Origin: Leuctra nigra
Lineage: Eukaryota > Arthropoda > Insecta > Plecoptera > Leuctridae
Length of the DNA: 64,000 bases
Direction: 5' to 3'
Assembly (NCBI GenBank): GCA_934045905.1
Contig: OW203762.1
Coordinates: 1,860,001 to 1,924,000 of the forward strand
Shown here: one piece after another, positions 23,527 through 34,990 of the stretch
How positions within the stretch are numbered: the first letter of the stretch is position 1
Layout: each line of letters starts with the position of its first letter
Notes under the pieces: generated by a model
The model's database searches: none
Seen by the model: only the letters and a program-made list of their open reading frames with translations
What the model was told of the DNA's origin: nothing
Made by a program: the position numbers and the translations under genes

Positions 23527-24813
23527 CTTCTACACGGCACCTCCACTACTTTTAGGATAAATATAACCCCTCAACTACTTAATTTCGTATTTTACACGGC
23601 ACCTCCACTACTTTTAGGATAAATATAACCCCTCAACTACTTAATTTCGTCTTTTACACGGCACCTCCACTACTTTTAGGATAAATATAACCCCTCAACT
23701 ACTTAATTTCGTCTTTTACACGGCACCTCCACTACTTTTAGGATAAATATAACCCCTCAACTACTTAACTTCGTCTTTTACACGGCACCTCCACTACTTT
23801 TAGTATAAATATAACCCCCCAACTACTTAATTTCGTCTTTTACACGGCACCTCCACTACTTTTAGTATAAATATAGCCCCTCAACTACTTAATTTCGTCT
23901 TTTATACGGCACCTCCACTACTTTTAGGATAAATATAGCCCCTCAACTACTTAACTTCGTCTTTTATACGGCACCTCCACTACTTTTAGGATAAATATAG
24001 CCCCTCAACTACTTAATTTCGTCTTTTACACGGCATCTCCACTACTTGTAGGATAAATATAACCCCTCAACTACTTAATTTGGTTTTTTACACGGCACCT
24101 CCACTACTTGTAGGATAAATATAACCCCTCAACTACTTAATTTGGTTTTTTACACGGCACCTCCACTACTTGTAGGATAAATATAGCCCCTCAACTACTT
24201 AATTTGGTTTTTTACACGGCACCTCCACTACTTGTAGGATAAATATAGCCCCTCAACTACTTAATTTGGTTTTTTTCACGGCACCTCCACTACTTGTAGG
24301 ATAAATATAACCCCTCAACTACTTAATTTGGTTTTTTACACGGCACCTCCACTACTTGTAGGATAAATATAGCCCCTCAACTACTTAATTTGGTTTTTTA
24401 CACGGCACCTCCACTACTTGTAGGATAAATATAGCCCCTCAACTACTTAATTTGGTTTTTTACACGGCACCTCCACTACTTGTAGGATAAATATAACCCC
24501 TCAACTACTTAATTTGGTTTTTTACACGGCATCTCCACTACTTGTAGGATAAATATAACCCCGCAACTACTTAATTTGGTTTTTTACACGGCACCTCCAC
24601 TACTTGTAGGATAAATATAACCCCTCAACTACTTAATTTGGTTTTTTACACGGCACCTCCACTACTTTTAGGATAAATATAACCCCTCAACTAGTTAATT
24701 TCGTTTTTTACACGGCACCTCCACTACTTTTAGGACAAATATAACCCCTCAACTACTTAATTTCGTCTTTTACACGGCACCTCCACTACTTTTAGGATGA
24801 ACATGGCCCCTCC
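23527..24813. repeat. 62-bp tandem array, about 21 copies
   Basis: The unit starts ACACGGCACCTCCACTACTT and ends AATTTCGTCTTTT. It falls into two blocks by sequence: TTCGTCTTTT/CTTTTAGGAT units at both ends and TTGGTTTTTT/CTTGTAGGAT units in the middle (about 24040-24650). This suggests block amplification. It lies 0.6-2 kb upstream of Nkx6 exon 1. Confidence 0.96.
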
Positions 24814-25431
24814 ACCAGGTCTTGAACACTAAATTATTTATTACTTCATGCAATTATAAGTTCTTTTACCGCATGAAACTTCTAATAACTATTTTAATAG
24901 ATCAGAGTATTGAATGTATTTGTAATCGTGAATTGGAATGAACATGGCAGTTGCTTAATGAGAGTGAGAATGATTGCGTGTTTTAAAGAGCAACTCTTTC
25001 ACGGGGAGTTGTTTAATAAAAAGAGGGCTTTAATGATGTTTCTTTGGAAAGTTGCTATCATCTCCTGTTTAGCTCATCGCGGATGAATTGCCTTGTTGAA
25101 CAACACTCTGGGGGCCGGGGAGGGGGGTTAAACTCCCAACCAATCACACACGCCCATTTCAGAAGGCGGGAAACTCGTCTCGACCAATCCGGTCTCTCCT
25201 CTGACGATAAGCCCGACCCTCAGTGGTATGAATCTACCATCAATCTCTTTCAAAAAGTTCACAAACCCATGAGGGGGCATGAAAAGGTCTTCCCTCCCCT
25301 TTGTGTCGGAGATGTCGGCACGTCCCTTCCCATTGTTAAATCTCGCCCCCCCCCCCCCACACCCCGGCCGTGTTCAGGTCGGCAATGATGGGACTTGGTT
25401 TAATCCCGTGCGAGGTGTCGTCGAGTGCAGT
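24814..25431. other. Upstream region of Nkx6
   Basis: Non-repetitive sequence that becomes GC-rich from about 25100, with C- and G-rich patches (25110-25125, 25346-25356). No TATA box was picked out. It probably contains the promoter, but no site is certain. Confidence 0.4.
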
Positions 25432-25437
25432 TCAGTT
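25432..25437 (+). promoter_or_regulatory. Candidate initiator (TCAGTT)
   Basis: TCAGTT matches the arthropod initiator TCAKTY and sits 211 bases before the first in-frame ATG of exon 1. No downstream promoter element was found at the expected spacing. Short motifs of this kind arise by chance, so this is tentative. Confidence 0.25.
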
Positions 25438-25642
25438 CGCTCTCGTGTCTGTGCGTGTTCCAGCGTGATGGTCCCCAGTCGGGCGTCGTAGTCACATCGC
25501 CTTCACCACGGCCGCCACGACGGCTTCCCCACGCGACTTCAACCACCATCGTCTAGCGGCCACGGACGACTCGCAAGGTTCATCGCTCTCCTCATCGCGG
25601 CCGTCGTCGACCTCGCCGGCGCCCGGCGCCTTCCATCCCGGC

Positions 25643-26264
25643 ATGCTGGACTTCAGCGGCGGAGGGTCGTACCAGCCTCCGAGTCATCCCGTCGTCGCCA
25701 ACCCGTCGGTCTTGTCATTCCTCAACATGAACATGGAGAACGCGGCTCGAGGAGGGTCGACTGGCGGGAACGCGTTCATGCTCGGGAACCAACCTCTCGC
25801 CGCGCTGCACAGCATGGCGGAGATGAAGTCGGCGGCGTTGTTCCAACAGCATCAGCAGCAGAGCCAGTACATGGCCGGGCACATGGGCAGTCCGGGCAGC
25901 GGCAAGGGCAGCCCCAACGGCTCCACCACGAGCTCCGGGGGCGGCCACACGACCACCACCACAGCCAACCCGCATGGCATCGACCACATCCTCAGTCGGC
26001 CGGCGCCCATCACGACATCCTCGAGCTCGTCGTCTGGAGGGTTGCCGCGCGGGTTCAACGTGTCAGCAGCGGGGATGGCTGCCGCTGGGATGGCGGCGGC
26101 GGCGGGCATGGCGGCGGCGTCGTACTTCCACCACCACCACAACACTGCCGCCGGCAAACATCACCACCCTCTCGCAGAGCTGACGTCGAGGTCGGCGATC
26201 TACTGGCCGGGGCTGCAGGGCCTCGTCAGCAACCCAATGGCGTGGCGAGACCGCCTGGCTACAA
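25643..26264 (+). CDS. Nkx6: Nkx6/HGTX homeobox protein, first coding exon
   Basis: Encodes 207 residues plus one base. Nkx6 marks: PLAALHSMAEMK (residues 51-62), the eh1-like repressor motif HGIDHILSRP (111-120) that recruits Groucho, and a SAIYWPGLQGLVSNPMAWRD block (184-203) before the homeodomain linker. Low-complexity Gln/His, Gly/Ser/Thr and Ala/Met tracts separate them. Nkx6 proteins are nuclear repressors acting in neural patterning, notably motor neuron fate. The exon ends GCTACAA at a GTGAGT donor (26265) in phase 1. Joined to TG at 61969, this makes ATG and continues in frame. The start is the first ATG in this frame after the stop at 25466. However, the frame is open back to 25469 and reads like protein (SPRDFNHHRLAATDDSQGSS), so the true N-terminus may lie upstream. 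Confidence 0.93.
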
Positions 26265-26310
26265 GTGAGTACTTACTTGTCTTGTATTAGAACCCGCTAG
26301 CATTAGAGGC

Positions 26311-27545
26311 CGGGGACATTAGACAACATCTTAGCGGGCAACTGACCGGGTTGTCAGCGGGACATTAGACAACATCTTAGCGGGCAACTGACCGGGTTGT
26401 CAGCGGGACATTAGACAACATCTTAGCGGGCAACTGACCGGGTTGTCAGCGGGACATTAGACAACATCTTAGCGGGCAACTGACCGGGTTTTCAGCGGGA
26501 CATTAGACAACATCTTAGCGGGCAACTGACCGGGTTGTCAGCGGGACATTAGACAACATCTTAGCGGGCAACTGACCGGGTTGTCAGCGGGACATTAGAC
26601 AACATCTTAGCGGGCAACTGACCGGGTTGTCAGCGGGACATTAGACAACATCTTAGCGGGCAGCTGACCGGGTTGTCAGCGGGACATTAGACAACATCTT
26701 AGCGGGCAGCTGACCGGGTTGTCAGCGGGACATTAGACAACATCTTAGCGGGCAGCTGACCGGGTTGTCAGCGGGACATTAGACAACATCTTAGCGGGCA
26801 ACTGACCGGGTTGTCAGCGGGACATTAGACAACATCTTAGCGGGCAACTGACCGGGTTGTCAGCGGGACATTAGACAACATCTTAGCGGGCAGCTGACCG
26901 GGTTGTCAGCGGGACATTAGACAACATCTTAGCGGGCAACTGACCGGGTTGTCAGCGGGACATTAGACAACATCTTAGCGGGCAGCTGACCGGGTTGTCA
27001 GCGGGACATTAGACAACATCTTAGCGGGCAACTGACCGGGTTGTCAGCGGGACATTAGACAACATCTTAGCGGGCAGCTGACCGGGTTGTCAGCGGGACA
27101 TTAGACAACATCTTAGCGGGCAACTGACCGGGTTGTCAGCGGGACATTAGACAACATCTTAGCGGGCAGCTGACCGGGTTGTCAGCGGGACATTAGACAA
27201 CATCTTAGCGGGCAACTGACCGGGTTGTCAGCGGGACATTAGACAACATCTTAGCGGGCAGCTGACCGGGTTGTCAGCGGGACATTAGACAACATCTTAG
27301 CGGGCAACTGACCGGGTTGTCAGCGGGACATTAGACAACATCTTAGCGGGCAGCTGACCGGGTTGTCAGCGGGACATTAGACAACATCTTAGCGGGCAAC
27401 TGACCGGGTTGTCAGCGGGACATTAGACAACATCTTAGCGGGCAGCTGACCGGGTTGTCAGCGGGACATTAGACAACATCTTAGCGGGCAACTGACCGGG
27501 TTGTCAGCGGGACATTAGACAACATCTTAGCGGGCAACTGACCGG
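26311..27545. repeat. 46-bp tandem array, 27 copies, with a 92-bp higher-order period
   Basis: The unit starts GACATTAGACAACATCTTAG, spacing exactly 46 from 26315 to 27511. From about 26840 to 27490 units alternate GGCAACTGACC and GGCAGCTGACC, so the amplified unit there was a dimer. It begins about 45 bases after the exon 1 splice donor. Confidence 0.96.
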
Positions 27546-28928
27546 ACTGTTGCCGCGGTATTCTCACAACAAACTCGCCCTTGCACCGCCCGTCGCTTAC
27601 CTTCTAGACGTGATCCTTCAAATGATCATCATAATAGGTTCTAGATCTAAGAGATCGGTTTTATCACAAGTATCGGGATGATCGCTTTGCCACAAGTGTG
27701 TATTCATACCGAGTTCCTTCTGTGAAGTGTTCGTGTTTGTTCGTTGACATCAAGAACAGTTCTGCGGTTTTGCCACGGGATTTTCTACGCAACGTCCCGG
27801 CCGTCTGTCAGACTTCTTCAGTTCGTTTCGAATCAGCTTACGATTAATGCTTAATTAAAAAACACCAAAAAATACAACACGTTGTTTAAAATACAATTTT
27901 ACATTTTTTTCTATTCGATTTCTCCTGAATGATTTGTTTAATTAGTTTAATTTAATTTAATTTTGTCTAATTTTGTTTAATTTTGTCGTACTATTACATT
28001 AAAAAACCTGGTATAGGGGTCTGCAAAATGATGTAGGTATCAGGAAATCCGTAAATCATTGAGGTAATTAGGAATTATCAGTGTTTTCAAGATTTTGTTA
28101 AAAGTAATTTTATTTTGATAAGAACAAAATGAAGCATGCAATTTTAGTCCTATCAAATACATTTTAACAGAATATACATTTCGAATTCGAAATGCTAGAG
28201 ATAATACAAAAGTGTAATAATTAATAAATAATTAAATGCTTCAAATTTATGCATGTTTTTCATACTTAGTCGACGTTAATTTCTGTGTAAATATCCCTCC
28301 CAAAGAAGTCTTTATTACAATTTGATAATAAAACAAATAAATATTACGAGCAATGACATGTCTATCGAATTCATTAATGGACCTATAAAATGGGGCTCGC
28401 AATTGCAAGAAGTTTGTCCAAGAATCGTGTCAGATGATTATTGAGTTGCGAAATTACACATTAGAGCGATCTTTGTGTTTACATTGACCGAGTAACAATA
28501 TACCTACCTAAATATTGAAGAACACGGTCAGAAATTAATTCCATAAGAAAATAATACTTACTTCATTAATCATTAGATACATAGGGATATTTTGTAGAAT
28601 GTTCGCACAAAATCACACCGGAATGTGGGAATTCCGACAAACTATAATACCTATAATAAATAATTATAGGTACTATAGCTTTTATGATTATTTAATTAAG
28701 ATTAAATTTTGATAATTGTACCAATCATTTGAATATGCATCATAAATGATATTTCAATTCAATTCGAAATAAGTTTATAATTGAATAATGTTTTGTTTAT
28801 TTATTTGTATTTGCAGTGGACAATAAAACTTTGTAATTGCAATTTCCATATAACCAAGCAAAGTAATACACATTATTTAACATAATTAAAATGAACATGG
28901 ACAATGAATATGATAGGTTTAAATATAA
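27546..28928. other. Unannotated intronic stretch
   Basis: AT-rich intron sequence with a TTAATTTAATTTTGTC low-complexity patch (27938-27985). No gene or element recognised. Confidence 0.45.
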
Positions 28929-30251
28929 TTGAGCGAGCGAAGCGAGCGTCTCCATTTGGCTCTTTTGGCACGGACCTCTGTTTTTTTTTTGTTTGTTTTT
29001 TTTTTTTCTGTTACTGACGATATACAGGTCAGAGTTTTTCTTCGATCGAGCTGAAATTTTGCACACATGTACGTAACATTTCTGATTGTTGCAGACCCTA
29101 ATTTTTTTGAAATCCATTGATTGGTTCAAATTTAAAAAAAATTAACTTTCGATTGGTTGTTTTGATCAAATTGAAATTTTGACAAGTCATTACCCCCAAC
29201 ATTGTACCCAATCAAACAAAGTTTCAGCCAAATCCTCCCATTGGTTAAAATTTAAAACCATCTTTCCTGTGTTTTTAGAAATTTAAACTATAACCGATTG
29301 AACGATCAACTTATAACTTCGCATGATGGTTGGGTCCAACATTATCTGCATTTTTGACAATTTTCATACTAATCTGTGTTTAAATCCAAACGTTATTGAC
29401 ATTTTACGGACTATTAGCGTGTTGGCTGTCAAATTCACGGCGACTTCGACTCTTCAGTTCAAGGCAAGGTAGTTAGAGCAGAAACTTTCAAACGCAAATG
29501 AAACTGATAATGACCGTTCAACAGTCGATCTGATATTGTGTAGACACACTTATATCATATGAGTGGTCTCAGGTATATTTTTTGAAGGAGATCCTGTGAT
29601 TTTTGAAAATTAACACGGAACAGTTCAATCATAAAGGTTCAATTGATCAACTTAAAGCTTTGCATGGTTATTTGGACCAATATTTTAGGAATGTTTTGAG
29701 ATTTCTATACAAATCTGTGGCGAAATTTTAGAATTATTGGCTTTTAATGACATTTTCGATAGACAGAATTTCGGTTCGAGGTGTTGCGCGTATCCGTGCT
29801 CGCTCATCAACGCGTTACTCAGATTCATTGGTTAAAATTTAAATAAATATCTCCTGATAGGCTGAAAAATGAAAACGGTCTTCGATAATTCTGATCAAAC
29901 TCATATTTTGCATGATCATTAAGACCAATATTGTCTCTTATTTTACAAAATTTCATCCCAATCAGTTAAGAACGTATGAAGTTATTTACATTTTTAATAT
30001 CTGTCAGTAATGAAGTATCGAAATGAATGTTTTCCAGTGCCAATTGAAAATTGATTCTGATTTGCTTTATGAACCAGGTGCTTAGATGCTATTTTAAAGT
30101 TTCGATGAAAAGCATACACTTTTAAGTTGATATCATAATCAATTCCATATGGATGTATATGTTTTCTGTGCGTTGTGTACGCATTTCCGGTTCGAGAATT
30201 TGCACGTACCCGTGCTCGCTCATCAACGCGTTACACTGAGCGTTTTCCTAG
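28929..30251 (+). mobile_element. Helitron-like non-autonomous element, copy B
   Basis: A near-identical partner of copy A (8123-9447), with differences in poly-T length and CTCGCTCATC versus CTCGCTTATC near the end. 1323 bases, from TTGAGCGAGCGAAGCGAGCG to a CGCTCA/TGAGCG hairpin and CTAG. It is preceded by A and followed by T, with no other duplication. The near identity implies recent mobility or recent gene conversion. Confidence 0.65.
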
Positions 30252-30712
30252 TAAATTAAAGTCGTCAAATTCAGGGTTGAGATAAAATCCGTCCGCAGTC
30301 GTCAACTTCATAATCGTAGTCATTCATTATGAGCATTGCCATTGTCATAGTCATTGTCATAATATTGATAGGCATAGTCATAATGGACGTAGTAATTAAC
30401 TTTCATTGTCTTAGTGCTTTATCGTCTTCACAAGTTCACGCTGAACGAGTCAAGAACTTTAGATAATTTACAAAATAGTAATTAGGTAAGAGAAAGTTGC
30501 TCTCTCCAATTTACTAAAAATAATTTTCAGTTGGACGGTGCTTAATAATTACACTGACAAAAATAACTGTAAATTTCCAACAATATTTTCGAATTTATGG
30601 CACTGAAAAGCTGTAAATTCACAAAGTGCCGTGAAAATCATGAAATCATTAGCATATTGGAAAATTCAAGAATTCCGTTTTTCCTCTTTCATATACCCAC
30701 ACAGCTGCTACA
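30252..30712. other. Unannotated intronic stretch
   Basis: Contains a small CATAGTCATTGTCATA-type degenerate repeat (30310-30390). No gene seen. Confidence 0.4.
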
Positions 30713-30760
30713 TTTTCTAACGGTCTGATTAGCTCATGAGCTAATCAGACCGTTAGAAAA
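30713..30760. repeat. 48-bp perfect palindrome with no spacer
   Basis: TTTTCTAACGGTCTGATTAG + CTCA is followed at once by its exact reverse complement. The centre TAGCTCATGAG also fits a Pol III A box, and the palindrome forms the 5' part of the tRNA-like unit that follows. Confidence 0.95.
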
Positions 30761-30835
30761 CTGCAGTTACTAAAGGCAAGAGTCTTCGACATCAGCATTA
30801 CCCGGTTCGAATCCCGAACCCGGCAAATCTTTTTT
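30722..30835 (+). ncRNA. tRNA-like Pol III unit (SINE head or tRNA pseudogene)
   Basis: An A-box-like TAGCTCATGAG (about 30729), a perfect B box GGTTCGAATCC (30804-30814), then ACCCGGCA and a T6 terminator (30830-30835). The acceptor arms do not pair and no proper anticodon arm is seen, so this is not a functional tRNA. A tRNA-derived SINE head or a rearranged tRNA pseudogene is more likely. Confidence 0.55.
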
Positions 30836-33800
30836 ATAATATTTTTATTTTTTAAATGTATTCATTCAACTATACATATCCCACCAGCATCCCAGAAATA
30901 CGGCAATATCATACCGTGATTTTTTTTTATTATTAATTATTTTTGAAACAACTACTATTACATAGTACACAGTGTTTCGCTGGTAGTGAGAATTATAGGG
31001 CATGCCCCGTAACACAAGTGCCCCATTACCAGCTCTACATAAAAAAAACTACACATATACAGTAAAATAATCAAACAATTAGTCAATTTAAACCATGTAA
31101 AATAATAATCGTGAAATTACGGCGCCTACTGTATTTTTACGGCATCGGTATCGTAGAAATACGGTACTGCATGCTGGGAAATCAAGGCACCGCAATAAAA
31201 GCGTTGGCAGTTTGCTGCCGAACTTATTAACGTATACGTTGAACCCCTATTTAATATCCGTAAATAGTTTACAGGTTCAAGAAGTCATAACGATATAAAT
31301 AAGTATGATTGTTTTGTCCCCCTATATTTTACTTCTATAGTTCGTCCTGGAATTGAGGACTTAACAACAATTTGATTATTTATTAAATGAGTTAAAAAGT
31401 GTGGGTCGAGTGGGACGTGTCAACAATTTAATAATGCCTGTAAGTTTCTTGGTTGGCAATGAAGAGCTGACATGGGAGAAAGATGCTGACATGAGGGGCG
31501 ATGTGGTCACAGCTGACACCCCCCACTTCACCCCCTTGGCCGGGTTTATGCGGTCCGAGGCCCACAGATGACCGCGCCCGATGATTTGTTACTCAGCAGA
31601 GGGAAAAGTATTCTGTCAGACAAGACCCTGCTTTATATTACAAAATCACATTTCACTCGCGTTTCGAAGCGAACTCATGATAACTGCACTGAGCATTCAG
31701 TCAGGTAGTTCTAAGATTAGTTAGGAATTATCAGATTGCGCACAAAGCAAAAGCAAAAGTGGTCGTTCCAATTGCAACGAGGATACTTCCAATTATATTC
31801 ATTAATTTTACGATAGTTTTATGACTTACAATTTTTAATGTTATTGATTTTCGAATTTCGTATTTTGAAATAGTTGTTTAATCGCCAGAACTTAATATGG
31901 TTATAACATTTGAAAATTGAATGGTTCTTTTATGTCCAATTCCGACACAAAGTTATCGAGTAGCATAGCATCGGGGTAATGCGGGTGAAATGCCATGTCA
32001 CGCAGTTTCAGTACGAACAGGTCAAGCAAACGTTAGCTTGACCATCCTTATTCAAAACTTGTAATAGATTTTGTATTTGCGCAGTTACAGACTACATGGT
32101 CTATTCAACTGTTTGATCTCTTATTGAGGAAGAAAATCTTAATCGTGAACAAGGAGACACTTTGATTACAAAAACATATTTCAATTTTGAGAATTAATGT
32201 TTTACGGCGTCAGCTCAAAAGATTGTCTGGATTCCATCCATGAGATTATTATTTTAGTCTTGTGGCGTTTGTCACAAAGAAGCCCGGGCTTGTTGTAATA
32301 CATAGGGGAGATATGGTTAATTAGTGATAGACATGGTGGGGGCTAATTTATAATTCACTTCGCAAAGAGGAAGAAATGTTATATTAATGATGCTTTTGAG
32401 CCACTCCTCATCAAGTTGCATATTATTGTATCCAAAGTGTGGTTGCTGCCATTGTCAAAGAAGTCAAGAATATTTGTCACAAAGCAGCTAAACGAATCAA
32501 CTTGCTTCAACTCTCTTACCCAAGACATAATCATCAGCCCGTTTTAAAAGCGAGAGAAAGTAAATAACATTTGTTTCTATTGTGTGATGGTTTTCATTAT
32601 AATCAAGCTGATGTAATGTAGTTGATTAAGTGTTTGCTCGGCGTCAACACTCAAGTGTTTGCTCGGCGCAATCACACCTCTAATCAAGTCACGTGTCAGT
32701 CTGATCGCATCCAATCAGGCCGATTCAATCGCTTACACGCACTCGGAGCGCATTACTTCATTCAGAAACAATAATACTAATCAAAACCAGAACCTCAAGA
32801 TTTCAACAATTATAATTACGTAACTATCAAATAAATTAATTGAATGTTATTGCAGGCAAAGTATTAACAAGAAAGTTGGATCCCAATGGTCAATAGACAT
32901 ATTGGACACCCCTTAAGAAATAAAATATTCGTCCAACTTAACGCACAGTCGAGAAAATTATTTACTTTGGACCTAGGCGGCTGTATTCTAAATTTAGATT
33001 CAACCTCTATGATTGAACCATTAAATTGTATCTTTGCCATACCTATATATTGCGATAAACAAATATATATAGAAATTATAGCTCAATTTCATTAAGATTT
33101 TCTATTAATTACCTACATCAAAGATATTTAAAGCATGAGTTATAATATTGATCGGGCAGAAACGATCATTTAGTTCCGTGACATTGAACAAGGTATTGAT
33201 GAATTTTCATTATTGGGTGGACAAATAATGAATGCTGCCTATTTTGTATATCTCGCAAAATAAAGATAATTTGAATTTGAATTTGACAATCGCCGAATGC
33301 CCATTTAAACCACTAGTTTAGCAGTGCATTTAAAATCTGTCCCTAGGAATCGTTCAACTTAACTACAGTTTTAACAGAACATTACAAATCCAGCCATAAG
33401 AACTCATTTACACAATGATATTTGTTACAATCAAGTTCCCGCGAACTTGTGTTCAATATTATCTGTTGTATTAAAATCAACCTGCTTCATGTAAATGTTT
33501 CCACCGCCAATCTGACTTGAGTGCGTGATGCAATGGCCGCTATCTGCTGACATATGGTCTGACACTACAATTACTAATCCTACAACCGAATGATTGCAAA
33601 AAGCCGCTTGAAGACGCGATCCGAGCGACAGATTGCCGCTGTTAATGAAGCTGATAGGACGCCTGTCAATAGCGTCACGGCGCCGTGTTATTAGACGTCG
33701 CTAGGAGGGGAGTCCAATCACAGGCACAAGGGCCCAAGTCCATCTTAGTTGCGACCTTTCCATGTCTATCTAGATATCAAGATACAAGATACCTTGTAAC

Positions 33801-34179
33801 ATTATTTTATACCTTTGTTGTCGTTGAAGATTTAAAGTACATTTTACGCACCTAGAATTTCAATGAGACCAGATCAAAAAGCTTAGACTGAATTTCAATA
33901 AACACAGAAAAAAGATGGTCAATTGATAAATTCTTATACAAATTTGTTCTGTGAATTATGTGTAGGTATTATTATGCTTTTTTGTTATTGTTATTCATTG
34001 ACGAAATTAATAGATCAAGAAAAAGTTAATAATATTTCCTGACAAATAGGTGGGTGGTCCAAATTAAAATAATGTAGACAAATTAGTCCCTATACAGTTT
34101 TTAATTTTACATATTTGAGAAATGGACAAAGTTAAAAAGTAGGTATCTTCAAGTGCATATGTTTTGAATTTGGTTATAA
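30836..34179. other. Unannotated intronic stretch
   Basis: Mostly AT-rich unique sequence. Short open frames (for example 32886-33095) show no recognisable motif. No repeats of note apart from short homopolymers. Conserved enhancers of Nkx6 could lie here but cannot be recognised without comparison. Confidence 0.4.
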
Positions 34180-34365
34180 GGGCCGGTCTTTGTACGTCTT
34201 GCTAAAGTTATTGATATCTATAGCGAACGGATAAAAATAGCAAGCACCTAATTTTACATTAATTTCATCCTCTAGTAACACTATCAAGAAGTTGAAAGAC
34301 GTTTGCTAACGCTATCAAGAACTTTATCTGGTAGCTAACTTTAGCAAGAGGTTCAAAAACTGGCC
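34180..34365. mobile_element. MITE of about 186 bp
   Basis: Inverted ends GGCCGGTCTTTGTACGTCTT + GCTAAAGTTA and TAACTTTAGCAAGAGGTTC + AAAAACTGGCC match imperfectly over 30 bases. Target duplication is unclear. Confidence 0.65.
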
Positions 34366-34398
34366 ATTAACTAAATCATTCTAGAACCTATTTTGATA

Positions 34399-34614
34399 TG
34401 TACACTCGACAATTCATAAAACGGTATTGAACGAAACGGATTGGCTGGTGGTCAGGTTCATTGACAATCAATCCTTGTTATTATCAATGAAATCAGAGCT
34501 CACCTACTAGAGGTAGATGACGAGTAAGTATAGACTTCATCAGATGATGTCATCACATTTTTTTCAGACAATCCATTTCTTTCAAATACCGTTTTATGAA
34601 TTGTCGAGTGTACC
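34399..34614. mobile_element. MITE, Tc1/mariner-like, 216 bp
   Basis: Inverted ends GTACACTCGACAATTCATAA + AACGGTATT and AATACCGTTTTATGAATTGT + CGAGTGTAC are near perfect over 29 bases. TA flanks both sides (34397-34398 and 34615-34616). The interior is shared with the MITE at 21830. Confidence 0.85.
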
Positions 34615-34990
34615 TAGCTAAAGAAGTTCTAATGATTTTGTGAAACATTTTTTGAAATCTGATAAAATATTGTTGGTATCCGTCTATGTCAATGTAAAAT
34701 TTGAACTTGATTTGGCAAACGGTTATTTTATTTTTAACTATCTACTAGGTAGGTAACTTGTATTTTATAAATTCATCTCTTAAATGCATATTCTATGTAG
34801 TGAGTATCTTGCATTCCAAATGCCTTGTACTGAACAATTACAAATAAAGAGGATGAATGACACGGCATTGAACACTCCTCAAGAATTGTCCATCTTTCAT
34901 AATGAATGATTAGTTATACTTTTATTTAGATATTTTATTCGACAATTAAAGTTGCGGTCACTCCACATAGCGTCAAACATTATCATCCGA
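34615..34990. other. Unannotated intronic stretch
   Basis: AT-rich, no gene or element seen. Confidence 0.4.

Noticed and set aside
25715..26183. Minus-strand and alternate-frame open frames over exon 1
   Set aside because: They are shadows of the GC-rich Nkx6 exon and carry no recognisable family motif.
30722..30825. Functional tRNA gene
   Set aside because: The B box is good, but acceptor arms do not pair, the 5' half is a palindrome, and no regular anticodon arm can be formed.
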